From NCBI RefSeq assembly GCF_041154485.1, contig NZ_AP028669.1, forward strand, positions 992,001 to 1,056,000: a DNA stretch of 64,000 nucleotides. The letters run 5' to 3'. The DNA comes from Variovorax sp. V93. Lineage in GTDB: Bacteria; Pseudomonadota; Gammaproteobacteria; Burkholderiales; Burkholderiaceae_C. Below, piece after piece: positions 1 to 9,096 of this stretch. A model generated the notes under the pieces. That model worked only from the letters and a program-made list of their open reading frames with translations. It was not told the DNA's origin and did no database searches. The stretch's first letter is position 1. Each line of letters opens with the position of its first letter. Made by a program: the position numbers and the translations under genes.

Positions 1-1
1 G

Positions 2-1006
2 AAGCTGGCGCGTTCGCGCGACCCGCGGGTGGCGCAGGTCATGGCGGGCCTCGCGAGCGAATACGACGTGGTGCTGGTGGCGCGCGCCGACGGCACGCTG
101 GCGGCCGACGTGCGCCCGCTGGTGCGCCTGTCGGTCACCGTGATCGCCGAACAGAACGGCCGGCGCGAGGTCGGCTCGGGCGGTGGCGGCGGGCGTTTCG
201 GCCTGGCCTACTTCAACGACGCGCAGATTGCCGAATACGTCGACCAGGCCGTGAAGGCCGCGCTGACCAATCTCGATGCACGCCCGGCGCCCGCCGGCGA
301 AATGACCGTGGTGCTCGGCTCCGGCTGGCCCGGCATCCTGCTGCACGAAGCCATCGGCCACGGCCTGGAAGGCGACTTCAACCGCAAGGGCTCGAGCGCC
401 TTCTCGGGCCGCATCGGCCAGCGCGTGGCGGCCAAGGGCGTGACGGTGCTCGACGACGGCACCATTGCCGACCGCCGCGGCTCGCTCAACGTTGACGACG
501 AAGGCAACGCCAGCCAGCGCAACGTGCTGATCGAGGACGGCATCCTCAAGGGCTACATCCAGGATTCGCTCAACGCGCGCCTCATGAAGGTCAAGACCAC
601 GGGCAACGGCCGCCGCGAAAGCTACGCCCACGTGCCGATGCCGCGCATGACCAACACCTACATGCTCGGCGGCGACAAGGACCCGAAGGAAATCGTGGCC
701 AGCATCAAGAAGGGCCTCTATGCCACCAACTTCGGCGGCGGGCAGGTCGACATCACGAGCGGCAAGTTCGTGTTCTCGGCCAGCGAGGCCTTCTGGGTCG
801 AGAACGGCAAGATCCAGTACCCGGTCAAGGGCGCGACCATCGTGGGCAACGGCCCCGACGCGCTCACCCGCGTGACCATGATCGGCAACGACATGGCGCT
901 GGATTCGGGCGTGGGCACCTGCGGCAAGGAAGGCCAGAGCGTGCCGGTCGGCGTCGGCCAGCCCACCCTGCGCATCGATGGTTTGACCGTAGGCGGAACG
1001 GCCTGA
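2..1006 (+). CDS. tldD: TldD metalloprotease subunit, 5' end cut by window edge
   Basis: The reading frame is open from base 2, so the true start lies upstream and only about the C-terminal 334 residues are seen. The sequence HEAIGH is the HExxxH zinc-binding motif of TldD/PmbA proteases and is followed by the usual TldD run with NVDDEGN and a glycine-rich C-terminus. In the known family TldD and TldE (PmbA) form a cytoplasmic heterodimer that degrades unfolded peptides and helps mature microcins or antitoxins. No tldE is visible in this window. The stop codon is followed within 50 bases by the leader of a lipoprotein gene on the same strand. Family assignment is secure. Substrates here are unknown. 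Confidence 0.95.
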   Translation, partial: KLARSRDPRVAQVMAGLASEYDVVLVARADGTLAADVRPLVRLSVTVIAEQNGRREVGSGGGGGRFGLAYFNDAQIAEYVDQAVKAALTNLDARPAPAGEMTVVLGSGWPGILLHEAIGHGLEGDFNRKGSSAFSGRIGQRVAAKGVTVLDDGTIADRRGSLNVDDEGNASQRNVLIEDGILKGYIQDSLNARLMKVKTTGNGRRESYAHVPMPRMTNTYMLGGDKDPKEIVASIKKGLYATNFGGGQVDITSGKFVFSASEAFWVENGKIQYPVKGATIVGNGPDALTRVTMIGNDMALDSGVGTCGKEGQSVPVGVGQPTLRIDGLTVGGTA

Positions 1007-1010
1007 GAGC

Positions 1011-1047
1011 TTGTAAGCTCCGCTCCTCATTTCTTACAAAGAGGAGC
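1011..1047 (+). promoter_or_regulatory. Structured leader hiding the ribosome-binding site of the next gene
   Basis: Two perfect 7-base inverted repeats interleave: TTGTAAG (1011-1017) with CTTACAA (1033-1039), and GCTCCTC (1022-1028) with GAGGAGC (1041-1047). The order is that of an H-type pseudoknot, or of two alternative hairpins. The second pair contains the GAGGAG Shine-Dalgarno of the lipoprotein that starts at 1053. When paired it would hide the ribosome site. Translational control is an inference from base pairing only. Confidence 0.45.
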
Positions 1048-1052
1048 ATTCG

Positions 1053-1595
1053 ATGAGGATCAGGATCAATTCGTCTGCGGCCCTGTGGGCCGCGGCTGCC
1101 GCCGTGGCGCTGGCAACCGCAGGTTGCGCTTCGCGCGGCGGTTCGGGCGACAGCAGCCAGCCCGCGGCATCGGCACCTGCGGCCGGCGCCCCCGCGGCCC
1201 CGGCACGCGGCGGCGCCAAGGCCGGCATGGACGCCAAGGGCAACGTCGTTGATTCCTCCAAGGTCGAAGCCGGCAGCGGCCGCACCGTCAAGGGCCTGAA
1301 TGGCTACGAAGGCGAGATCACCGGCAATCCGGCGCGCAACAGCAGGTTCACGCGGCTGCAGATCGGCATGAGCGCCAAGCAGGTCACCGACCTTGCCGGC
1401 CCGCCGACCGACCAGGGCGCCTACGTGACGGGCAAGGCCTTCATCCCGTTCTATTTCGGCAGCGACCGCCATCGCTACGAGATGACCTACAAGGGCCAGG
1501 GCCGCCTGGTCTTCGCGGGCGGCGGCATGGGCGACTACTCCAGCGGCAACCTGATCTGGATCATCCACAACCCCAACGAATCCGGCTACCGCTGA
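1053..1595 (+). CDS. Putative outer-membrane lipoprotein with BamE-like domain
   Basis: The 180-residue product starts with a short basic stretch and a hydrophobic Ala-rich segment ending at a cysteine in LATAGC near residue 25, a plausible though not ideal lipobox with Thr at -3. An Ala/Pro/Gly-rich linker follows. The C-terminal half contains FTRLQIGMSAKQVTDLAG, which resembles the SmpA/OmlA (BamE) fold: a short strand, then a helix in which a chaperone-like domain measures a gap between strands. BamE proper is a subunit of the outer-membrane protein assembly complex. This protein has a longer linker and is more likely one of the BamE-like paralogues of Burkholderiales. A strong GAGGAG site supports the ATG start but can be buried in the leader hairpin. 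A terminator follows directly. Confidence 0.7.
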   Translation: MRIRINSSAALWAAAAAVALATAGCASRGGSGDSSQPAASAPAAGAPAAPARGGAKAGMDAKGNVVDSSKVEAGSGRTVKGLNGYEGEITGNPARNSRFTRLQIGMSAKQVTDLAGPPTDQGAYVTGKAFIPFYFGSDRHRYEMTYKGQGRLVFAGGGMGDYSSGNLIWIIHNPNESGYR

Positions 1596-1602
1596 GCCCT
1601 TG

Positions 1603-1625
1603 AAGCCGGGCCTTTGCCCGGCTTT
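1603..1625 (+). terminator. Intrinsic terminator after the BamE-like gene
   Basis: The inverted repeat AAGCCGGGC, loop CTTT, GCCCGGCTT ends in a T-rich stretch (TTTTCGTTTT). It lies eight bases after the lipoprotein stop and before the aroG leader, so aroG should have its own promoter. Confidence 0.8.
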
Positions 1626-1652
1626 TCGTTTTCCGTGCTACATTTCGCCCAC

Positions 1653-1727
1653 ATGTCCGCCCTCCGCGCTTATTTCTTTGCCTACTTTTGGTTCCCGGTT
1701 TCCGGCGGACGAGAGGCGAGCGCGTAA
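1653..1727 (+). CDS. aroG leader peptide, 24 codons, rich in Phe/Tyr/Trp
   Basis: ATG at 1653 opens a 24-codon frame ending at TAA 1725-1727. Codons 7-14 (1671-1694) read Tyr-Phe-Phe-Ala-Tyr-Phe-Trp-Phe: four Phe, two Tyr and one Trp in eight codons. Such clustering immediately upstream of a terminator and of the first enzyme of aromatic amino-acid synthesis is the signature of ribosome-mediated attenuation, as known for trp and phe leaders in enterobacteria. No clear Shine-Dalgarno is seen. A TACATT hexamer at 1639-1644 could be the -10 element of a leaderless transcript starting at the ATG. The leader function is inferred from sequence. The peptide itself need not be functional. Confidence 0.75.
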   Translation: MSALRAYFFAYFWFPVSGGREASA

Positions 1728-1782
1728 AGCAAACGAACACCCTCCCAAAACCGCCGGCGCCTCGAGCCCCGGCGGTTTTTTT
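1702..1782 (+). promoter_or_regulatory. Transcription attenuator of aroG (antiterminator/terminator switch)
   Basis: A rho-independent terminator is formed by CCGCCGG (1751-1757, preceded by AAAA) and CCGGCGG (1769-1775) with a seven-T run at 1776-1782, 38 bases before the aroG start. The same 5' arm can pair instead with CCGGCGG at 1702-1708, inside the leader frame eight bases after the aromatic codon cluster. GAGGCG (1713-1718) can also pair with CGCCTC (1758-1763) in the terminator loop. A ribosome stalled at Tyr or Phe codons would leave 1702-1708 free to disarm the terminator. A ribosome reaching the stop codon would favour termination. This is the classic attenuator layout. Confidence 0.75.
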
Positions 1783-1819
1783 ATGCCCTGACGATATCCA
1801 CTCCAACAAGGAAAGCACC

Positions 1820-2938
1820 ATGAGCACGAACACTGCCCCCGCCAGCGACAGCTGGTATGCGAGCGTCGAAAAAACCAGCAAGACCGACGACGAACGCATC
1901 AAGGACATCAACGTGCTGCCCCCTCCCGAACACCTGATCCGCTTCTTCCCGATTCGCGGCACGCCGGTCGAGACGCTGATCGAGGGCACCCGCCGCAGCA
2001 TCCACAACATCATGGCGGGCAAGGACGACCGGCTGCTGGTGGTGATGGGCCCGTGCTCCATCCACGACCCGGCCGCGGCGCTCGAATACGCCCGCCGACT
2101 CAAGGCGGAGCGCGAAAAGTACGCCGGCACGCTCGAGATCGTGATGCGCGTGTACTTCGAGAAGCCGCGCACCACGGTCGGCTGGAAGGGCCTGATCAAC
2201 GACCCGTACCTGGACGAGAGCTACCGCATCGACGAGGGCCTGCGCATGGCGCGCCAGCTGCTGATCGACATCAACCGGCTCGGCCTGCCCGCAGGCAGCG
2301 AGTTCCTCGACGTGATCTCGCCGCAGTACATCGGCGACCTGATCGCCTGGGGCGCCATCGGCGCGCGCACCACCGAAAGCCAGGTGCACCGCGAACTGGC
2401 CTCGGGCCTGTCGGCGCCCATCGGCTTCAAGAACGGCACCGACGGCAACATCCGCATCGCCACCGACGCCATCCAGGCGGCGGCGCGCGGCCACCACTTT
2501 CTCTCGGTGCACAAGAACGGCCAGGTCGCGATCGTGCAGACCAACGGCAACCGCGACTGCCACGTCATCCTGCGCGGCGGCAAGGCGCCCAACTACGACG
2601 CCGCCAGCGTCGAGGCGGCCTGCAAGGACCTCGAGGCCGCCAAGCTCCCGCCCACGCTGATGGTCGACTGCAGCCACGCCAACAGCTCCAAGCAGCACCA
2701 GAAGCAGATCGACGTGGCGAAGGACATCGCCAACCAGATCGCCGAGGGTTCGAACCGCGTCTTCGGCGTGATGGTCGAAAGCCACCTGCAAGCCGGCGCG
2801 CAGAAGTTCACGCCGGGCAAGGACCAGCTCTCGGGCCTCGAATACGGCAAGAGCATCACCGACGCCTGCCTGGGCTGGGACGACTCGGTGCAGGTGCTCG
2901 ACACCCTGTCGCAGGCGATCAAGCGGCGCCGGGGTTAA
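1820..2938 (+). CDS. aroG: 3-deoxy-7-phosphoheptulonate (DAHP) synthase, class I
   Basis: The 372-residue product catalyses condensation of phosphoenolpyruvate and erythrose 4-phosphate, the first step of the shikimate pathway. Family marks include MGPCSIHDP near the active site, GWKGLINDPYLD, GFKNGTDG and DCSHANSSK, and the length matches AroF/G/H-type enzymes. The ATG at 1820 is preceded by AAGGAAAG and is preferred over an upstream in-frame ATG at 1688 that would run through the attenuator terminator. Class I enzymes are usually feedback inhibited by Phe, Tyr or Trp. The leader suggests additional control by Phe and Tyr supply. The 3' end overlaps the stop codon of the convergent cupin gene by four bases. 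Confidence 0.95.
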   Translation: MSTNTAPASDSWYASVEKTSKTDDERIKDINVLPPPEHLIRFFPIRGTPVETLIEGTRRSIHNIMAGKDDRLLVVMGPCSIHDPAAALEYARRLKAEREKYAGTLEIVMRVYFEKPRTTVGWKGLINDPYLDESYRIDEGLRMARQLLIDINRLGLPAGSEFLDVISPQYIGDLIAWGAIGARTTESQVHRELASGLSAPIGFKNGTDGNIRIATDAIQAAARGHHFLSVHKNGQVAIVQTNGNRDCHVILRGGKAPNYDAASVEAACKDLEAAKLPPTLMVDCSHANSSKQHQKQIDVAKDIANQIAEGSNRVFGVMVESHLQAGAQKFTPGKDQLSGLEYGKSITDACLGWDDSVQVLDTLSQAIKRRRG

Positions 2939-3444
2939 AGCATTCCGGCCAGTTCGGGCCAGTGGTGCCGCATTGCGGCGGCTTCATCGCCGTCCGGCGG
3001 CACCAGGGAGAAGTCGGCGAAGTCGAAGCCCGGCCCGACCATGCAGGCGACCAGCGTGTAGTCGCCGCTCGCGTGGCCCTGGATCGGCCGGGCGGCCTGC
3101 CACTGGCCGGCCGGCACCACGTGCTGGGGCCGCGTGCCATGGGCGTCGACCGGCCCCAGCCGCACATGGGCCGGGGCCGTGCGCAGCGCGGCGTCGCAGG
3201 TCCAGAGCGCGAGCGGCACGCCTTCCAGGTGCACCCACACTTCATCCGACAGCACCCGGTGCCAGCGCGAATGCTGCCCGGCCTCGAGCAGGAAGTAGAT
3301 GCTGGTGAGCGCACTGCGCGCAGCGCGGCCATCGGTGGGCAGGACGCTCGCTGCCGAGCGGAACACCTCGCTGTACCAGCCGCCCTCGGGGTGCGGTTGC
3401 AGCGCGAGGGTCTCGATCAGTTCGCGGGCGCGCATGGCCGTCAT
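2935..3444 (-). CDS. Cupin-5 (DUF985) family protein
   Basis: The 169-residue product carries the DUF985 pattern HPEGGWYSEVFRS, then ALTSIYFLLEAGQHSRWHR and DEVWVHLEG, typical of a small single-domain cupin beta-barrel. The biochemical role of this family is not established, though it is sometimes compared with sugar or nucleotide-sugar epimerase-like cupins. The ATG at 3442-3444 overlaps the TGA stop of mpl (ATGA), indicating translational coupling, so I chose it over a longer frame reaching 3516. It is co-directional with mpl, but nothing in the sequence shows that the two proteins share a pathway. Confidence 0.85.
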   Translation of the reverse strand: MTAMRARELIETLALQPHPEGGWYSEVFRSAASVLPTDGRAARSALTSIYFLLEAGQHSRWHRVLSDEVWVHLEGVPLALWTCDAALRTAPAHVRLGPVDAHGTRPQHVVPAGQWQAARPIQGHASGDYTLVACMVGPGFDFADFSLVPPDGDEAAAMRHHWPELAGML

Positions 3445-4844
3445 GGCGCGGGGGCCGCGCGCAGTGCCGCGAGCAGCTTCTCGTGCACCCCGCCGAAGCC
3501 GCCGTTGCTCATGCACACGATGTGGTCACCCGGCCGGGCCGCCGCCACGATCTGGGCGACCAGCGGTTCGATGGCTCCGGCCACCTGCGCACGCTTGCCC
3601 ATGGGGGCAAGCGCGGCTGCGGCATCCCAATCGAGCCCGGCCGTGTGGCAGAACGACAGGCCGGCCGATTCCAGGCTCCATGGCAGCTGCGCCGCCATGA
3701 CGCCCAGCTTCATCGTGTTGCTGCGCGGCTCGAAGGCCGCAAGGATGCGTTCGCCTTGCCGGCCGGCGTCGTCGAGCTTCTTGCGCAGCCCGTCGAGCGT
3801 GGTGCGGATGGCGGTGGGGTGGTGGGCGAAATCGTCGTAGACGGTGATTGCGCCGCCGCTGCGCTCGACGGTGCCGCGTAGTTCCATGCGGCGGCGAACG
3901 TTCCTGAAGCTGCCCAGCGCGCGCGCCGCATCGGCCGGCGCGACGCCGATGTGCTCGGCGGCGGCAATGGCCGCCAGCGCGTTCATCTGGTTGTGCAGGC
4001 CCGAGAGCGCCCATTCGACCCGCCCCACCACCTCGCCGCGCAGCAGCACGTCGAAGGCGTCGTGCGAGCCGCGCGCCTGCCATTCGCCGCCGGCGCCGAA
4101 GCGCGCCATCTCGCTCCAGCAGCCCTGGGCCAGCACGCGCTGCAGGCTTTCTTCCATGGCGTTCACCACCAGCCGCCCGGTGCCGGGGACGGTGCGCACG
4201 AGGTGATGGAACTGCCGCTCGATGGCGGCCAGGTCGTCGAAGATGTCGGCGTGGTCGAACTCCAGGTTGTTCAGGACCGCCGTGCGCGGACGGTAGTGCA
4301 CGAATTTGCTGCGCTTGTCGAAGAAGGCCGTGTCGTATTCGTCGGCTTCGATGACGAAGGCCGGGCTCTCCCCGAGCCGCGCCGAGACGCCGAAGTCGAG
4401 CGGCACGCCGCCGATCAGGAACCCCGGCGCCTTGCCGGCCTTCTCGAGCACCCAGGCCAGCATCGACGTGGTGGTCGTCTTGCCGTGGGTGCCGGCGACC
4501 GCCAGCACGTGGCGCCCCAGCAGCACGTGTTCGGCCAGCCATTGCGGGCCGCTGGTGTAGGGCTTGCCGGCGTCGAGGATGGCTTCCATCAGCGGAAACT
4601 TGGGCGTGCCGTCGGCCAGCCGGGCCCTCGAAACCACGTTGCCGACCACGAAAACATCGGGTGAAAGCGCGAGCTGGTCCGCGCCGAAGCCCTCGATCAG
4701 ATCGATGCCGAGCGACCGGAGCTGGTCGCTCATGGGCGGGTACACGCCGGCGTCGCAGCCCGTGACCCGGTGGCCTGCCTCGCGCGCCAGGGCGGCCAAT
4801 CCGCCCATGAACGTGCCGCAGATGCCAAGAATATGAATGTGCAT
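3441..4844 (-). CDS. mpl: UDP-N-acetylmuramate:L-Ala-gamma-D-Glu-meso-DAP ligase
   Basis: The 467-residue protein has the Mur-ligase three-domain layout. An N-terminal Rossmann-like domain starts MHIHILGICGTFMGG, a P-loop GTHGKTTTT lies at about residues 118-126, a central ATPase carries EADEYDTAFFDKRSKF, and the C-terminal domain contains YDDFAHHPTAI. Mpl re-attaches the tripeptide recovered from old peptidoglycan to UDP-MurNAc, bypassing MurC-E. It acts in the cytoplasm in the same recycling pathway as AmpD, which is also in this window (16818-17426) but in another operon. The minus-strand sequence before the start carries TAGAAT six bases from the ATG and no Shine-Dalgarno, so the message may be leaderless. 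Confidence 0.95.
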   Translation of the reverse strand: MHIHILGICGTFMGGLAALAREAGHRVTGCDAGVYPPMSDQLRSLGIDLIEGFGADQLALSPDVFVVGNVVSRARLADGTPKFPLMEAILDAGKPYTSGPQWLAEHVLLGRHVLAVAGTHGKTTTTSMLAWVLEKAGKAPGFLIGGVPLDFGVSARLGESPAFVIEADEYDTAFFDKRSKFVHYRPRTAVLNNLEFDHADIFDDLAAIERQFHHLVRTVPGTGRLVVNAMEESLQRVLAQGCWSEMARFGAGGEWQARGSHDAFDVLLRGEVVGRVEWALSGLHNQMNALAAIAAAEHIGVAPADAARALGSFRNVRRRMELRGTVERSGGAITVYDDFAHHPTAIRTTLDGLRKKLDDAGRQGERILAAFEPRSNTMKLGVMAAQLPWSLESAGLSFCHTAGLDWDAAAALAPMGKRAQVAGAIEPLVAQIVAAARPGDHIVCMSNGGFGGVHEKLLAALRAAPAP

Positions 4845-4946
4845 CGGGCGATTCTAGGGAGGCGGCAAGCGGTGCACGCGCTCCAGTCCTCGTCCCTTGT
4901 ACTGATGTTTGTGCGAGGGGCGCCGTACTGCGGGCAAAATGTGTCG

Positions 4947-5549
4947 ATGGACACGTCCACCAAGCGCGAGATTGCCGCCGCTGCAGCCCGCCTCGTCGTC
5001 GAGGAGGGGCTGGAGTACGGTCCGGCCAAGCGCCGGGCGCTGCGCGACCTGGGCTTGTCCTCGCGCACGGCGCTACCGAACAACGACGAGGTGGAGGCTG
5101 AGGTGCGCGACTACATCGCGCTCTATTGCGCCGACACCCAGCCGCAGGAGCTGCGTGCGCTGCGGCTGCTCGCGCTCGAATGGATGGAGCGCATGGCGGC
5201 GTTCCGTCCGCATGTGGGGGGCGCGGTCTGGCACGGCACCGCCACGCGGTTGTCAGACATTTATATTCAATTGTTCTGCGATGATTCCAAGTCGGCCGAG
5301 ATTGCCCTGATCGACCACCACGTGGACTACGAGCCGCGGATGGTCACCGGGTTTCACGGCGAGCAGGTGGAGGCGCTGAGCGTGCACGCCGCAAGCCGTG
5401 CCTTGGGCGAGGAAATTGGCGTGCACCTGCTGGTGTACGACCTTGACGACCTGCGCGGTGCGCTCCGGCCTGACGCCCAGGGCCGCACGCCGCGCGGCGA
5501 CCTCGCGGCGCTGCGCCGGCTGATCGAAAGTGAAAAGGACAGTGAATGA
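4947..5549 (+). CDS. Conserved hypothetical protein, about 200 residues
   Basis: I do not recognise this family with confidence. The product begins MDTSTKREIAAAAARLVVEEG, which superficially resembles the first helix of TetR-type regulators. After that comes an Asp/Glu-rich region with EVRDYIALYC and a stretch GTATRLSDIYIQLFCDDSK that faintly recalls the G-S/T-x-R...D-I-D core of minimal nucleotidyltransferases. A His-His-Val-Asp cluster (IDHHVDYEPR) follows. No signal peptide or membrane segment is visible. It overlaps the next gene by four bases (ATGA) and is probably co-transcribed with the TlpA-like thioredoxin. The start at 4947 is the first ATG after a short AT-rich stretch. GTG at 4941 is an alternative. 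Confidence 0.7.
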   Translation: MDTSTKREIAAAAARLVVEEGLEYGPAKRRALRDLGLSSRTALPNNDEVEAEVRDYIALYCADTQPQELRALRLLALEWMERMAAFRPHVGGAVWHGTATRLSDIYIQLFCDDSKSAEIALIDHHVDYEPRMVTGFHGEQVEALSVHAASRALGEEIGVHLLVYDLDDLRGALRPDAQGRTPRGDLAALRRLIESEKDSE

Positions 5550-6091
5550 CTTCTTCGCCCACACGGCGAGGCCTCCTTTATGGCGGCGTAGCGGTCGCGG
5601 CCGCTGCGGCCGGCCTGGGCGGCGCATGGTGGCGTGAGCGCGGCAGCAGCCCGAAGGGCGAGGTGCTGGCCGCGAGTTTCTGGGAGCAGCGCTTCGAGCG
5701 GCCGGAGGGCGGCGAACTGGTTTTTTCCAGTTTGCGCGGCAAACCGCTGCTGCTCAACTTCTGGGCCACGTGGTGTCCACCGTGTGTCGAAGAAATGCCG
5801 ATGATCGACCGCTTCTTCCGCGAAAATGGCGCGAACGGCTGGCAAGTTGTGGGCTTGGCCATCGACCAGCCCAGCGCGGTGCGCAAGTTCCTGCAGAAGA
5901 CGCCGGTCAGCTACCCCACGGGCCTGGCCGGCCTGCAGGGGACGGAATTGGTCAAGAATCTAGGCAACACGGGCGGCGGATTGCCGTTCACGCTGGTCCT
6001 GAACGGCACGGGCGAAGTGGCGGCTCGTAAAATGGGCAAGCTCGAAGCGGCCGACCTGGACGCTTGGCGGCGTGAACTGGTTCACGGTTAG
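5546..6091 (+). CDS. TlpA-like periplasmic thiol-disulfide oxidoreductase
   Basis: The 181-residue product has an N-terminal export signal with a twin-arginine-like SPTRRGLLYGG followed by an Ala/Gly-rich hydrophobic core. A thioredoxin-fold domain follows with the redox motif WCPPC in NFWATWCPPCVEEMP and the cis-proline region GGLPFTLVL. TlpA/ResA-type proteins reduce disulfides in the periplasm, often for cytochrome c or copper-centre assembly. The specific partner here is not evident. The start codon overlaps the stop of the preceding hypothetical gene, so the two are translationally coupled. About 100 bases of AT-richer DNA separate it from accB. Confidence 0.88.
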   Translation: MTSSPTRRGLLYGGVAVAAAAAGLGGAWWRERGSSPKGEVLAASFWEQRFERPEGGELVFSSLRGKPLLLNFWATWCPPCVEEMPMIDRFFRENGANGWQVVGLAIDQPSAVRKFLQKTPVSYPTGLAGLQGTELVKNLGNTGGGLPFTLVLNGTGEVAARKMGKLEAADLDAWRRELVHG

Positions 6092-6190
6092 AATCAGATA
6101 CACACTCGGCATTAGCCGCCAATCGCTGAAAATCACCGATTTTTAGCCAAGTTACATCCTATTGACCGGCAAAGTCGGCACTGGAGCTCC

Positions 6191-6652
6191 ATGGATCTGC
6201 GCAAACTCAAGACACTGATCGATTTGGTGTCGGAATCCAATATTTCCGAACTGGAAATCACTGAAACCGAAGGCAAGGTTCGCATCGTCAAGGGCGGCGG
6301 CGCTGCCCCGGTGCAATATGTACAGACCGTGGCGGCTGCACCTGCCGCTGCTCCTGCTGCCGGCGCACCGGCGGCACCCGCGCTTCCCAGCGCCCCCGCA
6401 CCCGAAGCGGCACCCACCGGCCACGCGATCAAGTCGCCGATGGTGGGTACTTTCTACCGCTCCTCCAGCCCGGGCGCCCCGGCCTTCGTCGAAGTCGGCA
6501 GCAAGGTCAACGAGGGCGACACAGTCTGCATCATCGAGGCAATGAAGATCCTCAACGAAATCGAAGCCGACAAGTCCGGCACGATCACCCAGATCCTCGG
6601 CGAAAACGGCCAGGCGGTCGAATACGGCCAGCCGCTGTTCATCATCGAGTGA
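6191..6652 (+). CDS. accB: Biotin carboxyl carrier protein of acetyl-CoA carboxylase
   Basis: The 153-residue protein has the AccB layout. An N-terminal [17 protein letters not shown] helix is followed by an Ala/Pro-rich flexible linker at about residues 45-75 and a C-terminal biotinyl domain, whose biotin-accepting lysine is in [12 protein letters not shown] (Lys119). It carries biotin between AccC and the AccAD carboxyltransferase in the first committed step of fatty-acid synthesis. The usual accB-accC order is kept, but with an unusual 120-base interval that repeats the start of accC. Just upstream, AAAATC-ACC-GATTTT (6129-6143) forms a small hairpin of unknown purpose. Confidence 0.96.
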   Translation: MDLRKLKTLIDLVSESNISELEITETEGKVRIVKGGGAAPVQYVQTVAAAPAAAPAAGAPAAPALPSAPAPEAAPTGHAIKSPMVGTFYRSSSPGAPAFVEVGSKVNEGDTVCIIEAMKILNEIEADKSGTITQILGENGQAVEYGQPLFIIE

Positions 6653-6654
6653 CC

Positions 6655-6772
6655 ATGTTCAAGAAGATTCTGGTTGCGAACCGAGGGGCTCGCGCCTCGG
6701 CGCGGGCGGGCGAAGGCCGTCAAATTGCCCTGGCACGCGCAGCGTACGGGCGATGCAGCCGCGGGGGCGCAC

Positions 6773-6780
<8 letters not shown>
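6655..6780 (+). pseudogene. Short ORF echoing the accC N-terminus, between accB and accC
   Basis: An ATG two bases after the accB stop opens a 41-codon frame whose first eleven residues, [11 protein letters not shown], are identical to the start of AccC at 6773. The two 11-codon stretches differ at six third positions and at no amino acid. The frame then diverges through a GC-rich stretch and picks up similarity again as QIALARA against EIALRIQRA. It ends at TAA 6778-6780, overlapping the true accC start (ATGTTTAA). It may be a decayed partial duplication of accC or a small coupling ORF. The conserved protein sequence with changed codons argues that it is not a recent artefact. Confidence 0.5.
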
Positions 6781-8122
<1,342 letters not shown>

Positions 8123-8138
8123 GCGGACACCTGACGCC

Positions 8139-9023
8139 ATGTTTGAACTTCGCCTGATGGCGCCGGAAGACCGGGTCGAAACGCTCAGCGACGCGCTCGA
8201 CGCACTCGATGCGCTCAGCGTGTCGGTGGAAGATGCCGACGCGCAGACCGATGCCGAGCAGGCGCTGTTCGGCGAGCCCGGCATGCCCCCGCCCAAGGAA
8301 GGCTGGCAGCGTTCGCGTGTGATCGCGCTGTTTGCCGATGAAGCGCTTGCGAAAGAGGCCGCGTCGGTGCTTGCGCTGCAGGATTTCTTCGAAGGCTGTG
8401 CGGTGCTCGGCGTGGCGCCGGTGCCCGAGCAGGACTGGGTGCGGCTCACGCAATCGCAGTTCGCGCCGGTCGAGATCACGCCCGAATTCTGGATCGTGCC
8501 GACTTGGCATGAGCCGCCCGAGCAGGCAAGGCAGGTGATCCGGCTCGATCCGGGGCTTGCCTTTGGCACCGGCACCCATCCCACCACGCGCATGTGCCTG
8601 CGCTGGATCGCAAGGCAGGGTTCGTTCGCCGGCCAGCGCGTGCTCGACTACGGCTGCGGCTCTGGCATCCTGGCCATCGGCGCGGCGAAGTTCGGCGCGA
8701 CCGACATCGATGCCGTCGACATCGACGAGGCGGCCGTTTCGTCGACCCGCCTCAATGCCGAAGCCAACGGCGTGCGCCTGAATGCCGGCCTGCCCGAAGC
8801 GGCCAAGGGCCGCTACGGCACCGTGCTGGCCAACATCCTGGCCACGCCGCTCAAGGTGCTTGCGCCACTGCTGCGCAGCCACGTGGCGGCCGGTGGATCG
8901 CTGGTGCTGGCCGGCATCCTCGAGCGCCAGGCCGACGAGCTGAAGCAGGCCTATGCGCCTTATGCCGCGCTCGAAGTCAGCGACAGCGAGGATGGCTGGA
9001 TCCTCATGACGGCGCGTTGCTGA
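8139..9023 (+). CDS. prmA: Ribosomal protein L11 methyltransferase
   Basis: The 294-residue protein begins MFELRLMAPED. It has the PrmA N-terminal substrate-recognition domain and a class I methyltransferase domain with the SAM motif VLDYGCGSGILAIGA and the catalytic-region sequence LANILATPL. PrmA trimethylates several amino groups of ribosomal protein L11 in the cytoplasm. The accBC-prmA order is common in proteobacteria. A short spacing to accC suggests the same transcript. Confidence 0.95.
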   Translation: MFELRLMAPEDRVETLSDALDALDALSVSVEDADAQTDAEQALFGEPGMPPPKEGWQRSRVIALFADEALAKEAASVLALQDFFEGCAVLGVAPVPEQDWVRLTQSQFAPVEITPEFWIVPTWHEPPEQARQVIRLDPGLAFGTGTHPTTRMCLRWIARQGSFAGQRVLDYGCGSGILAIGAAKFGATDIDAVDIDEAAVSSTRLNAEANGVRLNAGLPEAAKGRYGTVLANILATPLKVLAPLLRSHVAAGGSLVLAGILERQADELKQAYAPYAALEVSDSEDGWILMTARC

Positions 9024-9096
9024 GGACGCGCGCGCCTGCCGTTTCGCGTTTGATCCCACTGGCGCGGCGAGGGCCCAACCCTACAATCGCCCCGTC

